Assembly (NCBI RefSeq): GCF_008801605.1 | Contig: NZ_VZPJ01000009.1 | Location: 62,001 to 126,000 of the forward strand | Direction of reading: 5' to 3' | Length of the DNA stretch: 64,000 nucleotides | Source: Pseudomonas brassicacearum subsp. brassicacearum | GTDB taxonomy: Bacteria; Pseudomonadota; Gammaproteobacteria; Pseudomonadales; Pseudomonadaceae | In this document: one piece after another, positions 52,896-61,360 of the stretch | Layout: each line of letters opens with the position of its first letter | Numbering within the stretch: position 1 is the stretch's first letter | Position numbers and translations under genes: made by a program | The notes under the pieces: model-generated | Database searches by the model: none | What the model was told of the DNA's origin: nothing | The model's input: the letters and a program-made list of their open reading frames with translations, nothing else

Positions 52896-54272
52896 ATGAG
52901 CTTCGTCAGCCCCGACCTGATCCGCCAACGCTTCTCCAGGGCGATGTCCGACATGTACCGCGACGAGGTGCCGCTGTATGGCGCCCTGATGAAGCTGGTG
53001 GAGCACACCAACGCCCAGGTGCTGGCCGAAGACCCGGTCCTGGCCGCACACCTGCGCAGCACCGGCGAACTCGAGCGCCTGGACCTGGAACGCCACGGCG
53101 CGATCCGCGTCGGCACCGCCGCCGAGCTGGCGACCCTGGGGCGTCTGTTCGCGGTCATGGGCATGCAGCCGGTGGGCTACTACGACCTCACGCCTGCCGG
53201 GGTGCCGGTGCATTCCACCGCCTTTCGCGCCGTGCACGAAAGCGCGTTGCAGATCAGCCCGTTTCGGGTGTTCACCTCGCTGCTGCGCCTGGAACTGATC
53301 GAGAACGCCGAGCTTCGGGCCTTTGCCGAGTCGGTGTTGGACAAACGACAGATCTTCACCCCCAGGGCCCTTGAGCTCATTGACCTGGCCGAACGCCAAG
53401 GTGGCCTGACGGAAGCCCAGGCTGAGGACTTCGTCCTACAGGCCCTGGAAACCTTTCGCTGGCACCACAGCGCCACCGTTACCGCCGAACAGTACCGACA
53501 ATTGAGCGCCCAGCATCGCCTGATCGCCGACGTGGTGGCGTTCAAGGGCCCGCACATCAATCATCTGACGCCGCGCACCCTGGACATCGACATCGTCCAG
53601 GCCCGGATGCCCGTGCACGGCATTACCCCCAAGGCCGTGATCGAAGGCCCACCCCGCCGCCAATGCCCGATCCTGCTGCGCCAGACCAGTTTCAAGGCAC
53701 TCGACGAACCCGTCGCCTTCACCGACCAGCCACAGTCCCAAGGCAGCCACAGCGCCCGCTTCGGCGAAATCGAACAACGCGGTGCCGCCCTCACGCCCAA
53801 GGGCCGCGCGCTCTACGATCAATTGCTGAACGCCGCGCGCGACGCGCTGGGAGAGTTTCCCAACGAAGCCAACGCCGAACGCTACAACCGGCTGATGGCC
53901 GAACACTTTGTCGAATTCCCTGACAACCACGACGAACTGCGCCGACAGGCATTGGCGTACTTCCGCTATTTCGTCACCCCCAAGGGCCTTGCCGCCAAGG
54001 GCACACTTGAGCAAGCCGTCTCCCTGGAGCACTTGCTCGAGCAGCAATACCTGCGCGCCGAACCCTTGGTGTACGAGGACTTCCTGCCCGTCAGCGCCGC
54101 CGGCATTTTCCAGTCGAACCTCGGCGATGCCGCCCAGAGTCATTATGCCGGCCAGTCCAATCGCCAGGCCTTCGAAGAGGCGCTGGGACGAGCGACCATC
54201 GATGAGCTGAGGCTGTACGCCCAGACGCAACAGCGCTCCATCGATGAGTGCCGGTCTGCATTGCGCGTGTAG
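52896..54272 (+). CDS. hglS: 2-oxoadipate dioxygenase/decarboxylase (DUF1338, HglS-like)
   Basis: The 458-residue DUF1338/VOC-fold protein shows HGAIRVGT near residue 67, the region of the first iron ligand His and the substrate-binding Arg. A second His-rich site is in FKGPHINHLTPRTLDID, and the conserved FVTPKGLA and EDFLPVSAAGIF segments follow. HglS of P. putida converts 2-oxoadipate to D-2-hydroxyglutarate in lysine breakdown, requiring Fe(II). It is 88 bp downstream of glcF on the same strand, so co-transcription is possible. ATG at 52896 follows CCAGGA. Confidence 0.85.
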   Translation: MSFVSPDLIRQRFSRAMSDMYRDEVPLYGALMKLVEHTNAQVLAEDPVLAAHLRSTGELERLDLERHGAIRVGTAAELATLGRLFAVMGMQPVGYYDLTPAGVPVHSTAFRAVHESALQISPFRVFTSLLRLELIENAELRAFAESVLDKRQIFTPRALELIDLAERQGGLTEAQAEDFVLQALETFRWHHSATVTAEQYRQLSAQHRLIADVVAFKGPHINHLTPRTLDIDIVQARMPVHGITPKAVIEGPPRRQCPILLRQTSFKALDEPVAFTDQPQSQGSHSARFGEIEQRGAALTPKGRALYDQLLNAARDALGEFPNEANAERYNRLMAEHFVEFPDNHDELRRQALAYFRYFVTPKGLAAKGTLEQAVSLEHLLEQQYLRAEPLVYEDFLPVSAAGIFQSNLGDAAQSHYAGQSNRQAFEEALGRATIDELRLYAQTQQRSIDECRSALRV

Positions 54273-54305
54273 GAATAAGCTGAAGGGCAAAACGGCAAAA
54301 AACTG

Positions 54306-54339
54306 CCTGAGAGGCGTGCGCGCAGCGCGCCTTTCTCAG
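54306..54339 (+). terminator. hairpin after hglS
   Basis: CTGAGAGGCG... pairs with ...GCGCCTTTCTCAG, forming a long GC-rich stem with minor mismatch about 35 bp after the hglS stop. No good T-run follows. It is a weak terminator candidate. Confidence 0.45.
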
Positions 54340-54486
54340 CCACCCGGCCCGGGTATCGCGGTGTCTGATCGGGCCGCGAGGAACTGCAATGGGCCGAGCA
54401 AACCTCTGAGCGATTTCTCGCTTGCCTGCAGGGAGGCGCTTCCCGATAGAAGATCAACCTATTGATATATATAGATTTTTAAAAAA

Positions 54487-54502
54487 TGGCATAGCTCTTG
54501 AT
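54487..54502 (+). promoter_or_regulatory. possible sigma-54 promoter of hcp
   Basis: TGGCATAGCTCTTGAT resembles the -24/-12 TGGCAC-N5-TTGCW, but the -12 GC is GA, so it is imperfect. It is preceded by an A/T tract. Sigma-54 control of hcp genes is known in several species. The leader would be about 60 nt. Confidence 0.45.
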
Positions 54503-54570
54503 ATCCGTGAGGCCACCTCGGGGCGACTCCCGTCCCAGGCCCTATCGTTATCCAGGAAGGAGAGCATCCA

Positions 54571-55089
54571 TTGGCTACCCCCGCGTACATGTCCGTTAAA
54601 GGCACTAAACAAGGCCTGATCACTGCCGGTGCGTTTACCGCCGATTCAGTGGGCAACACCTATCAAGAGGGTCATGAAGATCAGGTCATGGTGCAGGCTT
54701 TCGAGCACCAAGTGACCATCCCTCGCGACCCTCAATCCGGTCAGCCAACCGGTCAGCGCATACACAAACCCCTGACCATCACCAAGGTATTCGACAAAGC
54801 CTCGCCACTGCTTCAGGTCGCCCTGACGAGCGGCGAACGCCTGGAGGAAGTCAAGATCCAGTGGTACCGCACTTCGGCCGCAGGCACCCAGGAGCACTAC
54901 TACACCACCACATTGGAGGACGCGATCATCGTCGATATCAAGGACTACATGCTCAACTGCCAGAACCCGGAAAACTCACACTTCACCCATCTGGAGGACG
55001 TGCACTTCACGTATCGCAAAATCACCTGGACCCACGAAGTCAGCGGTACCTCGGGCTCCGATGACTGGCGCTCGCCGGCCGCTGGTTGA
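54571..55089 (+). CDS. hcp: Hcp, type VI secretion tube protein (orphan)
   Basis: The 172-residue Hcp-family protein has a beta-barrel fold with MATPAYMSVKGTKQGLITAGAF, EDQVMVQAFEHQVTIPRDPQSGQPTGQR, KPLTITKVFDKASPLL and HFTHLEDVHFTYRKITWTHE. It starts with TTG (AGGAAGGAGA 7 bases upstream). Hcp hexamers stack to form the T6SS inner tube and carry effectors. No other T6SS genes are nearby, so this is an orphan copy serving a system elsewhere. Confidence 0.94.
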   Translation: MATPAYMSVKGTKQGLITAGAFTADSVGNTYQEGHEDQVMVQAFEHQVTIPRDPQSGQPTGQRIHKPLTITKVFDKASPLLQVALTSGERLEEVKIQWYRTSAAGTQEHYYTTTLEDAIIVDIKDYMLNCQNPENSHFTHLEDVHFTYRKITWTHEVSGTSGSDDWRSPAAG

Positions 55090-55298
55090 ATCGGAGGCAG
55101 CCACTCACGCATCGGCCAATTCTGCAGGTCGATGTGCAGTTGAAAATAATCGATAGTTGTTGATTCAGGGTGGTGTTCGCCCAGTGCGATGGCCTCGGCA
55201 ATCCATGCACTGGTAAAGAGCCTGACACTGGGCGAACGCGAATAATAATAATGGAACTTTCCGAATATGTCCGCGCGCCCGTTTAAATAATTATTCAT
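54945..55298 (-). CDS. possible ORF antisense to the hcp 3' end
   Basis: The 117-residue frame starts with ATG at 55298. The first 70 residues lie outside hcp in AT-richer DNA and have a protein-like composition (ADIFGKFHYYYSRSPSVRLF, AIALGEHHPESTTIDYFQLH). The last 47 are antisense to hcp and may be spurious. The ribosome site (GGAG) is 11 bases away, rather far. It could be a truncated cargo or immunity gene linked to hcp, or a chance frame. Confidence 0.3.
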   Translation of the reverse strand: MNNYLNGRADIFGKFHYYYSRSPSVRLFTSAWIAEAIALGEHHPESTTIDYFQLHIDLQNWPMREWLPPIQPAAGERQSSEPEVPLTSWVQVILRYVKCTSSRWVKCEFSGFWQLSM

Positions 55299-55624
55299 TG
55301 TTACAACTATCTCCGCGATCTCTGCAGAAGCTGGCGAAGCCTGCGATCTTTTGATCTTTCGCTTGAGATTCAAGTGTTTGGGGAAAGATCGCAGCCTCGT
55401 TGCACTCGACAGCTCCTACGCCGCTCCTCCGCGGCTCCTACACAGCAAAGCGTGAGCCAGCTCCCTCGCCATGATTTTGTGTTTGGACGGCACCGCTACA
55501 TAGCGCTGTACAGCAGCTATACAAAAACAAGAATAAGTACAAAAGTTATCTGCCGCGAACACATCCAAACAAAGTTAAACAGTCATTAAAAAACTTTTTT
55601 TAATGCCGGTCGACGTGACAAACC
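55090..55624. other. AT-richer region downstream of hcp
   Basis: Apart from the doubtful minus-strand frame, it holds a REP-like inverted pair around 55335-55400 (AAGCCTGCGATCTTT with AAAGATCGCAGCCTCGT) and an A/T-rich stretch at 55510-55605. No gene on the plus strand was recognised. Its composition differs from the GC-rich neighbours, suggesting a degraded insertion. Confidence 0.5.
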
Positions 55625-55645
55625 TCAGCCACGCCGACCGGTTTT
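55606..55645 (+). terminator. hairpin overlapping the end of the 57-residue gene
   Basis: CCGGTCGACGTG (55606-55617) and CACGCCGACCGG (55630-55641) pair with one mismatch, followed on plus by TTTT. The right arm lies inside the last codons of the minus-strand gene at 55625. It can stop plus-strand transcription from hcp. Confidence 0.55.
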
Positions 55646-55798
55646 CTGCGCATCGGTATCCCCTGCCTCAGGGTCACCGTGCTGTTGTTTACGCTTGGCC
55701 GGGTCATTGGGCCGCAAGGCATCGTTATCGCGTTCCACTTCACCGGGCAATGCCGGGGCGTCGGGGTTTTGCCGGGTTTGATCGGGGCGGTGCTGCAT
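55625..55798 (-). CDS. small hydrophilic hypothetical protein
   Basis: The 57-residue product is rich in Asp, Pro, Gln and Arg and is probably disordered (PDQTRQNPDAPALPGEVERD ... AKRKQQHGDPEAGD). ATG at 55798 has AAGGAG 6 bases upstream. No family is known to me. It lies 31 bp downstream of the next minus-strand gene and is probably co-transcribed. Confidence 0.6.
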   Translation of the reverse strand: MQHRPDQTRQNPDAPALPGEVERDNDALRPNDPAKRKQQHGDPEAGDTDAQKTGRRG

Positions 55799-55829
55799 GG
55801 CGAACTCCTTGAATCTTTCAGGCCTGGGA

Positions 55830-56072
55830 TCAGGCGTCGGGGTCGGCGACTTCTTCAGCGACGTTGGCATCCGGAGAGCGCTGGTGCAGTTGTTCGGCCT
55901 TGGTCTTCAAGATCTGCCACTGCGCCAGGTCGATGGCGCCCTGACCGAACAGGTCATTGGCCACCCGCATCAGTTCGGTGAAGTGAGCATCGGGGGACTG
56001 CTGCCAGTAGGCCTTGTCGTCGAACAATCGCTGCCAATCGGCCAGCGACGGAAGTTTGAGGTCATCGCTCAT
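55830..56072 (-). CDS. small conserved hypothetical protein
   Basis: The 80-residue soluble protein is helical (LKLPSLADWQRLFDDKAYW, FTELMRVANDLFGQ, LAQWQILKTKAEQLHQ), with an acidic tail. ATG at 56072 follows CAGGAG 6 bases upstream. No family is recognised. Confidence 0.62.
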   Translation of the reverse strand: MSDDLKLPSLADWQRLFDDKAYWQQSPDAHFTELMRVANDLFGQGAIDLAQWQILKTKAEQLHQRSPDANVAEEVADPDA

Positions 56073-56137
56073 GACGGGCTCCTGCGAGACATTCATAAAC
56101 TATGAGGGTCGGCGTTCGCGGGGAGTTCCGGCGATTC

Positions 56138-57208
56138 TCAGTAGCCGGTCATTTCCAGGTAACCGGTGCCGCCCTGGCTGCCACGCAGTCGCACCGGTCC
56201 TTCCCAATAGGGAATGCGCAGGTTCATCCAGGCATTGGGATTGAGCGCGTGGAGGGTGATGTCGAGTTGCTTGCTGGGGATCTTGATCGCCCAGCCGACC
56301 GGCATAGAGCGTCCGGCGACCTTGGCGGTTTCCTGAGGCACGAGGCTGATTTCCCCGGCGTGCAGGGTTTGCGCTTGGCCCTGGGCGTCGATCCAGGTGC
56401 CCGTGAGATACGGCTCGCCGTCCTTGTGGCGCATGCGGTAGAGCATCAGGTGCTCGCCGTTGTCCAGGTGCAGGGAAAACCAGTCCCAGCCGGTCTGGTT
56501 TGCGGTCAGGGGCTGGCTGCTCCATTCGCGGTCGAGCCAGGCCGGGCCGCTGACCGCGTAACGCTGGCCATCGATTTCCAATTCACCGCTGGCCTGGAAG
56601 AATGGCTGGCTGTAGTAGTACGACGCCTGCCCCTGTTCGGATTTCTGGCTGAAACCTTGATCGCCCTGCAACACCAGCGGCCGGCTCGACGTCAGCCGCA
56701 ATGCATAGCTGAAGCGTGGGTCGCGCGCCTTCAATTGCATGTCCGCCAACGGCTCGTCCCCTGAAGCCTGGGTACCGAACTGCCAGTCGTCGATCCAGGC
56801 ATTGAAGGGCACCGCCTGCACCCCGGCCTGCCCCACCCCGCCTCGTGCATAACGCTCGGCGGCATGGTGCACGGTGGCGGATGTGACCGCCGCGTGGCCG
56901 AGCCAGATCGTCTGGTTGCGCCAGCCGCCGGCCTGGGGTGCGGCACTCAAGGCACTGCGAAACAGCGTCCATTGCACGCCGAACTCATGCCCCTGGGCAT
57001 CCTTGAGATTGGCGGTGACGTACCACCACTCGATGCGAAAACCTTCATGAAGGCCATGGTCGGCGGGGAAACTGAACACCCGCCCAGGCACAACCGGCGT
57101 GAACGCGACAGCCTGGTCGCCGAGGCCGGCAAAGCCCTTTTGCGCTGGCGCGGAGTCATCACAACCGCTGAGCAACGCCAGCAGCAACACGCCGACTCTA
57201 ATCTTCAT
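56138..57208 (-). CDS. AttH/CrtC-like lipocalin-fold lipoprotein
   Basis: The 356-residue product has lipobox LSGC (Cys16). A CrtC/AttH-type double-lipocalin domain begins VFSFPADHGLHEGFRIEWWYVTANLKD. The centre has QPFFQASGELEIDGQRYAVSGPAWLDREWSSQPL, and VGWAIKIPS is in the last third. In Agrobacterium AttH is encoded with ABC genes attEFG. Here it overlaps the permease stop by 11 bp, so it is part of the same operon. Its ligand is probably lipid- or carotenoid-like; function unknown. Confidence 0.85.
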   Translation of the reverse strand: MKIRVGVLLLALLSGCDDSAPAQKGFAGLGDQAVAFTPVVPGRVFSFPADHGLHEGFRIEWWYVTANLKDAQGHEFGVQWTLFRSALSAAPQAGGWRNQTIWLGHAAVTSATVHHAAERYARGGVGQAGVQAVPFNAWIDDWQFGTQASGDEPLADMQLKARDPRFSYALRLTSSRPLVLQGDQGFSQKSEQGQASYYYSQPFFQASGELEIDGQRYAVSGPAWLDREWSSQPLTANQTGWDWFSLHLDNGEHLMLYRMRHKDGEPYLTGTWIDAQGQAQTLHAGEISLVPQETAKVAGRSMPVGWAIKIPSKQLDITLHALNPNAWMNLRIPYWEGPVRLRGSQGGTGYLEMTGY

Positions 57209-59666
57209 GGGCAAAAGTCCTCAGCAAATCCGCCGGCTGCGTGCGGTACAGCGCATACAGCGGCCAGGCCGATGCCAGTAGCGTGGCGAGCATCGCCAGG
57301 GCCAGCAACTGCATCAATTGCAACGGGAACACCCGCAACGGCAGGCGCCAACCGAAGGCCTGCACGTTGATCACCGTGTCCAGGCACCAGGCCAGGGCGA
57401 TGCCCAGCGGCAACGCCAGGACCAAGGTCAGCAGCGCCAGCAGCCAGGTCTGGCCGAGGTTGAGCAGCATCAACTGCCGACGCGTCACCCCCAGCGCCCA
57501 AAGCGGCGCCAACTGGCCGAGACGACTCTGGCTCTGAGTCAGCAAGCTGATGAACAACGCCACCCCGGCCACCGCCAGGGTCAGGCTGTTGAGGGCGGCG
57601 GTAGCGGCGAAGGTGCGTTCGAACACCTGGGTCGACCAGCCCTTGAGCCGGGCCTGGTCGACGATGCGGCTGTCATCCAGGCTGAACCGGCCTTGCAACG
57701 CTGTCAGTAGCGCCGGGATCGCGGACGGTTCGATGCGCAGGTTGAAACGGTTCGGCGTAAGGTTCGGCCAGTGCGCCAGCAAGTGGTCGGCGTTGACCAG
57801 CACATGGCCCTTGGGATTGCCGTAGTCGGCGTAAATGCCGACGATTCGCAGTGCCCATGGCCCCTGCGGCGTCGGCAGGGTCAACTGATCGCCGATACTC
57901 ACCTTGAGGCGCCGGGCCAGTTGTTCGCTGAGCATGAGGGTGTCGGCGGCAGCCAGTTGCTCCCACGGCTTGTCGCCGGCCGATTCCAGCAGCGGCCAAT
58001 GCTGTCGATAGTGGGGATGATCGATGATGCCGTGGATATCCGTCGGCCAGCCCTGCAACGGGACCGAGACTTGCCAGAGGGGAACGACGGCAGTGATCGC
58101 CGGTTGCTGCTTGAGCCAGGCGTGCAGTTCCTCCGCCTGGGCCGGGGTCTGCGGGTTGATGTACAGCTCGGCAGTCAACCGTTGTTCGAGCCAGTTGCTG
58201 AAAGTCTGGCGGAAACCGGCGGTCATGCTGCCAGCGCCGATGTTCGCCGCCAGCGCCAGCAACAAGGCCATCAACGCCAGGCTCAGCGTCGGCAATTGCT
58301 GGCGGCAATCGGCAAGAAACCACTGCCCGAGCACCGAGCGGCTGCGGCGCAACAGCCGCTTCAGCGCACTGTTGAGCAACACCGGCAAGGCCAGCGCCGC
58401 CCCCAGCAACAAGGCGGTCATCAGGACAAAACCGCTGGCCAGGCTATCGCCCCAGATCAACGCCGATGCGGCAATCAACGCCGTCACCGTAGCCACCCAC
58501 CCCTGGCGTCGCAGCCATCGCGCATGGGCCTGGTGCCAGGCTTGGGGGTTGGCCAGCGCCAGCAAGGGCAGGCGCGCCGCCCGCAAAAGACTGTCAGCGC
58601 CGGCCAGCAACGCACCGAGCAGACTCAGACCGACACCGCTGAACCACCACCATGGGCTGAGGTTCAAGTGTCCGGCCACTTCGGCGCCGTACAACCCCCG
58701 CAGGCTCGCCGCGACATCGGGCAACAACAGGCTCGCCAGCCAATAGCCGCTGAGCACCCCGGCGATCCCGCCCAGCAAGGCCAACGCGCCCAATTCGATG
58801 GTCAGGCTGGTGACCAGTACCCGCGCACTGACGCCACAGGCGCGCAGGGTTCGCAACAGGCTGCGGCGTTGCTCCAGGGCCAGGCCGATGGCCGCGTGAA
58901 CGATGAACAGCCCCACCACGAAGGATAAAAAACCCAAGGCGTCGAGGTTCAGGTGAAAACTTTCGGTCAGGCGCGACAGGTTGTTTTCTTCATCGGCGTG
59001 CTTGAATTGCAGGCGACCGTTGAACGCTTCCGGTAACGCGGCGCTGAACGTGGCAGGCAACAGCAGCCGTGACAGTTGCTCCGGCAATCCGAGTACCTGT
59101 TGGGCAAAACCGATGTCCATCAACAGCACGCCCGGCGCCATGTCCTCCTGGGCATGCAGCGGTGGCAGGGATTGCCCATCGACGCTCCGGGGGCGGTCCC
59201 CCTCGGTCAGCCCCAGGGCTTGCAAGGTTTGCGGGGCGATCCAGGTGCGGCCGGGGTCGGTAAAGAACGCCACCACCTCGCTCATCTCTCGTGCCTGCCC
59301 CGCCAGCGCGGCACCGGGCGGCAGCGACACCGGGTCGATGCCCATCAGTTGCAGACGCTGATCCTCTTGGTCCTTGAGCAGCACCCGAGCCTGCAACACT
59401 GGCGACACCGGCCAGCCCTGGCGCCGCAACTCGACAAACCATTGCTGGGGGAAGGTGCCGCCACCGGGTGCACTGAGGCTGGCCTGGGGTTCGCCGCCGA
59501 TCAGTTGGCTGGCCCGGGCGTAGCTGTCCCGGGCCTGACTGTTCAGCGCCTGCACGCCAGTGAGCAGGCTGGTGGCCAGCCACAGGCCAGTCAGCACGCT
59601 GAAGAATTGCACCGGGTGTTGGCGCCAATGGCTGAGCAGGGCCTTGAGGGTCTGGCGAAAAATCAT
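57198..59666 (-). CDS. FtsX-like ABC permease (fused AttFG type)
   Basis: The 822-residue product has an N-terminal helix (about 18-38), a large periplasmic domain (about 40-230), three helices and an FtsX domain (about 240-370), then further helices, a second periplasmic domain (about 470-650) and a final FtsX domain with three helices (about 680-815). This two-FtsX layout matches LolC/MacB-type transporters that extract lipoproteins or export ligands rather than import. The ATG overlaps the ATPase stop (TGATG). Confidence 0.88.
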   Translation of the reverse strand: MIFRQTLKALLSHWRQHPVQFFSVLTGLWLATSLLTGVQALNSQARDSYARASQLIGGEPQASLSAPGGGTFPQQWFVELRRQGWPVSPVLQARVLLKDQEDQRLQLMGIDPVSLPPGAALAGQAREMSEVVAFFTDPGRTWIAPQTLQALGLTEGDRPRSVDGQSLPPLHAQEDMAPGVLLMDIGFAQQVLGLPEQLSRLLLPATFSAALPEAFNGRLQFKHADEENNLSRLTESFHLNLDALGFLSFVVGLFIVHAAIGLALEQRRSLLRTLRACGVSARVLVTSLTIELGALALLGGIAGVLSGYWLASLLLPDVAASLRGLYGAEVAGHLNLSPWWWFSGVGLSLLGALLAGADSLLRAARLPLLALANPQAWHQAHARWLRRQGWVATVTALIAASALIWGDSLASGFVLMTALLLGAALALPVLLNSALKRLLRRSRSVLGQWFLADCRQQLPTLSLALMALLLALAANIGAGSMTAGFRQTFSNWLEQRLTAELYINPQTPAQAEELHAWLKQQPAITAVVPLWQVSVPLQGWPTDIHGIIDHPHYRQHWPLLESAGDKPWEQLAAADTLMLSEQLARRLKVSIGDQLTLPTPQGPWALRIVGIYADYGNPKGHVLVNADHLLAHWPNLTPNRFNLRIEPSAIPALLTALQGRFSLDDSRIVDQARLKGWSTQVFERTFAATAALNSLTLAVAGVALFISLLTQSQSRLGQLAPLWALGVTRRQLMLLNLGQTWLLALLTLVLALPLGIALAWCLDTVINVQAFGWRLPLRVFPLQLMQLLALAMLATLLASAWPLYALYRTQPADLLRTFAHED

Positions 59667-60334
59667 CACCCCTGGGCCACCTGCGCCAACTGCCCGCCGT
59701 GCAACACCACGCGCTGGGCCAGGCGAGCCGCCACCCGTGGACTGTGGGTCACCATCAGCAGGCTTGTGGGGCTCCCCTCCAGCAGCTCAAGCAGCAGTTG
59801 CAGCACTTCGTCGCTGGTGGCTTCGTCGAGGCTGCCGGTGGGTTCATCGGCCAGCAACAAGGGCGGTCGCGAGGCCAGCGCCCGCCCCAGCGCCACCCGC
59901 TGTTGCTGACCGCCGGACAGTTGCTCGGGATAACGCCGCAACAGCGCCGAAAGCCCGAGCCGCTGCACCAGATGGGCTTGCCAAGCTGCGTCATAACGAC
60001 CACACAGACGCGCCTGGAACGCCAGGTTGTCCTCCACCGACAAGCTGCTGATGAGGTTGAACTGCTGGAACACCAGGCCGATTTCCGTGCGTCGCCAATT
60101 CGCCAACTGGCTTTCACTCATGCCATCTAGCCGATACTCGCCACTGCGAATGCTGCCGCGATCGACCTTGTCCAGCCCAGCGACCAGGTGCAGCAAGGTG
60201 CTCTTGCCACTGCCCGACTCCCCCATCAGCGCCAGACTGCTGCCGGGCATCAGGGTCAGGTTGATACCTTGCAGCACCGGCAATGGGCCTTGGGGCGTGG
60301 GGTAGCTTTTGAAGACATCGCGGACTTCAAGCAT
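59666..60334 (-). CDS. LolD/MacB-type ABC ATPase
   Basis: The 222-residue ATPase has Walker A GESGSGKSTL near residues 38-47, signature LSGGQQQRVALGRAL, Walker B LLLADEPTGSLD and switch His in MVTHSP. ATG at 60334 starts MLEVRDVFKSYPTPQGPLPVL, the family N-terminus. The ribosome site is weak. It powers the FtsX-like permease encoded next, forming an AttEFGH-like export or lipid-handling unit. Confidence 0.92.
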   Translation of the reverse strand: MLEVRDVFKSYPTPQGPLPVLQGINLTLMPGSSLALMGESGSGKSTLLHLVAGLDKVDRGSIRSGEYRLDGMSESQLANWRRTEIGLVFQQFNLISSLSVEDNLAFQARLCGRYDAAWQAHLVQRLGLSALLRRYPEQLSGGQQQRVALGRALASRPPLLLADEPTGSLDEATSDEVLQLLLELLEGSPTSLLMVTHSPRVAARLAQRVVLHGGQLAQVAQG

Positions 60335-60480
60335 GAAAAGGCTCGATGAATGAACGTGGGGGTCAGGATAGCGGAGTTGAGTGATGGGCCCCACCCGGGA
60401 TGAACCTGCCTGATACTCAGCAACCAGAACAGCTACGACGAGGTAGATGCCACAGAGGCTGGGTATTTGCTCGTCGGGTT

Positions 60481-60673
60481 GGGGTGTATATCCGTTGCTG
60501 CGGTAACGGCGACTTAGGGTTCCGCCCTGACGGCGGCTCACTTTTGAGAAGCCCGGAAGCCGGCCCAGTCAAAAGTAAGCAAAACGCTTTTGCCCCACCA
60601 CTTGGTGCCTCGCTTAGGCTCGGCATGCCCTCACTCCGGCATTGCTCCGTGGGCCCGCCGCGAGGCGGCCTAA
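60481..60673. repeat. long intergenic repeat, left copy (inverted, shortened)
   Basis: Read on minus, it matches the right copy 61070-61334: (C/T)GCGGTAACGG, ACTTAGGGTT, GCCCCACCACT and CTCCGGCATTGCTCCGTGGG are shared in the same order. It ends near GGCGGCC and lacks the half with the GG-loop hairpins. The type appears to be widespread in Pseudomonas, as I recall. Confidence 0.85.
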
Positions 60674-60708
60674 CAGCCGACCTGGTTCTTGGTGGGACCG
60701 CGTTTCCC

Positions 60709-61010
60709 CTGTGGGAGCGAGCTTGCTCGCGAAGGCGGTGTCACAGTCGATGAAGATGTTGGATGTGCCGGCCTCTTCGCGGGCAAGCTCGCTCCCACAG
60801 GGGGGCCAGGTGCACATGGAGTTTGTGTCTGCTGAAGATCCAATGTGGGAGCGAGCCTGCTCGCGAAGGCGGTGTCACAGTCGATGAGGATGTTGGATAT
60901 GCCGGCCTCATCGCGAGCAAGCTCGCTCCCACAGGGGGGGCTAGGTGCACATGGAGTTTGTGTCTGCTGAAGATCCAATGTGGGAGCGAGCTTGCTCGCG
61001 ATAGCGGTGG
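60709..61010. repeat. tandem REP array, period 134-135 bp
   Basis: GTGGGAGCGAGC occurs at 60711, 60845 and 60980, and inverted GCTCGCTCCCAC follows the first two. The intervening unit includes GGTGCACATGGAGTTTGTGT and CTGCTGAAGATCCAA, repeated exactly. So the doublet and its flank were duplicated as a block: two full units and a third partial one. Confidence 0.92.
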
Positions 61011-61069
61011 TTCAGCCACATAGATGCTGGACATGCTCCCGTTTTTGCTTTGCTTTGGCTTTTGATCTT

Positions 61070-61334
61070 GGGCGCCCCGTTAAACCACGCTGGCCGAACG
61101 CAGGCATTGCGCAGTGGGCAACCCGGCATGGATGCCGGGTTAGCCGCGCTGGGCCATGGATGGCCCTTCGCGGCGGCCCACGGAGCAATGCCGGAGTGAG
61201 GGCACACCGAGCCTAAGCGAGGTGCCGAGTGGTGGGGCAAGCCTTTTTTGCTTACTTTTTTTGGCGTCTGAAAAAAAGTGAGTCGCCGTAAGGGCGAAAC
61301 CCTAAGTGGCCGTTACCGCGGCAATGGATATGTA
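61070..61334. repeat. long intergenic repeat, right copy
   Basis: It contains two perfect GG-loop hairpins: AACCCGGCAT-GG-ATGCCGGGTT (61120-61141) and GGGCCAT-GG-ATGGCCC (61151-61166). It then carries CCACGGAGCAATGCCGGAGT, and a T-rich/A-rich stem (61244-61276). The inverse of its last 190 bp is 60481-60673. Confidence 0.88.
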
Positions 61335-61360
61335 CTCAATCAACAAGAGCTCAGCGCCAG

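Larger units (their letters stand above)
60335..61360. other. 1-kb non-coding repeat region
   Basis: It contains no protein gene with ribosome site and family features. It holds one intergenic repeat in two inverted copies (60481-60673 and 61070-61334) around a tandem REP array (60709-61010). Confidence 0.8.

Noticed and set aside
60335..60541. N-terminal extension of the ABC ATPase (69 codons)
   Set aside because: The added residues come from an intergenic repeat (MSRRQGGTLSRRYRSNGYTP type) also seen at 61278; the family start is ATG 60334.
60709..61010. CRISPR-like regular repeats
   Set aside because: The repeats are inverted REP pairs with 134-135-bp period and identical 'spacers', with no cas genes; this is block duplication, not an array of unique spacers.
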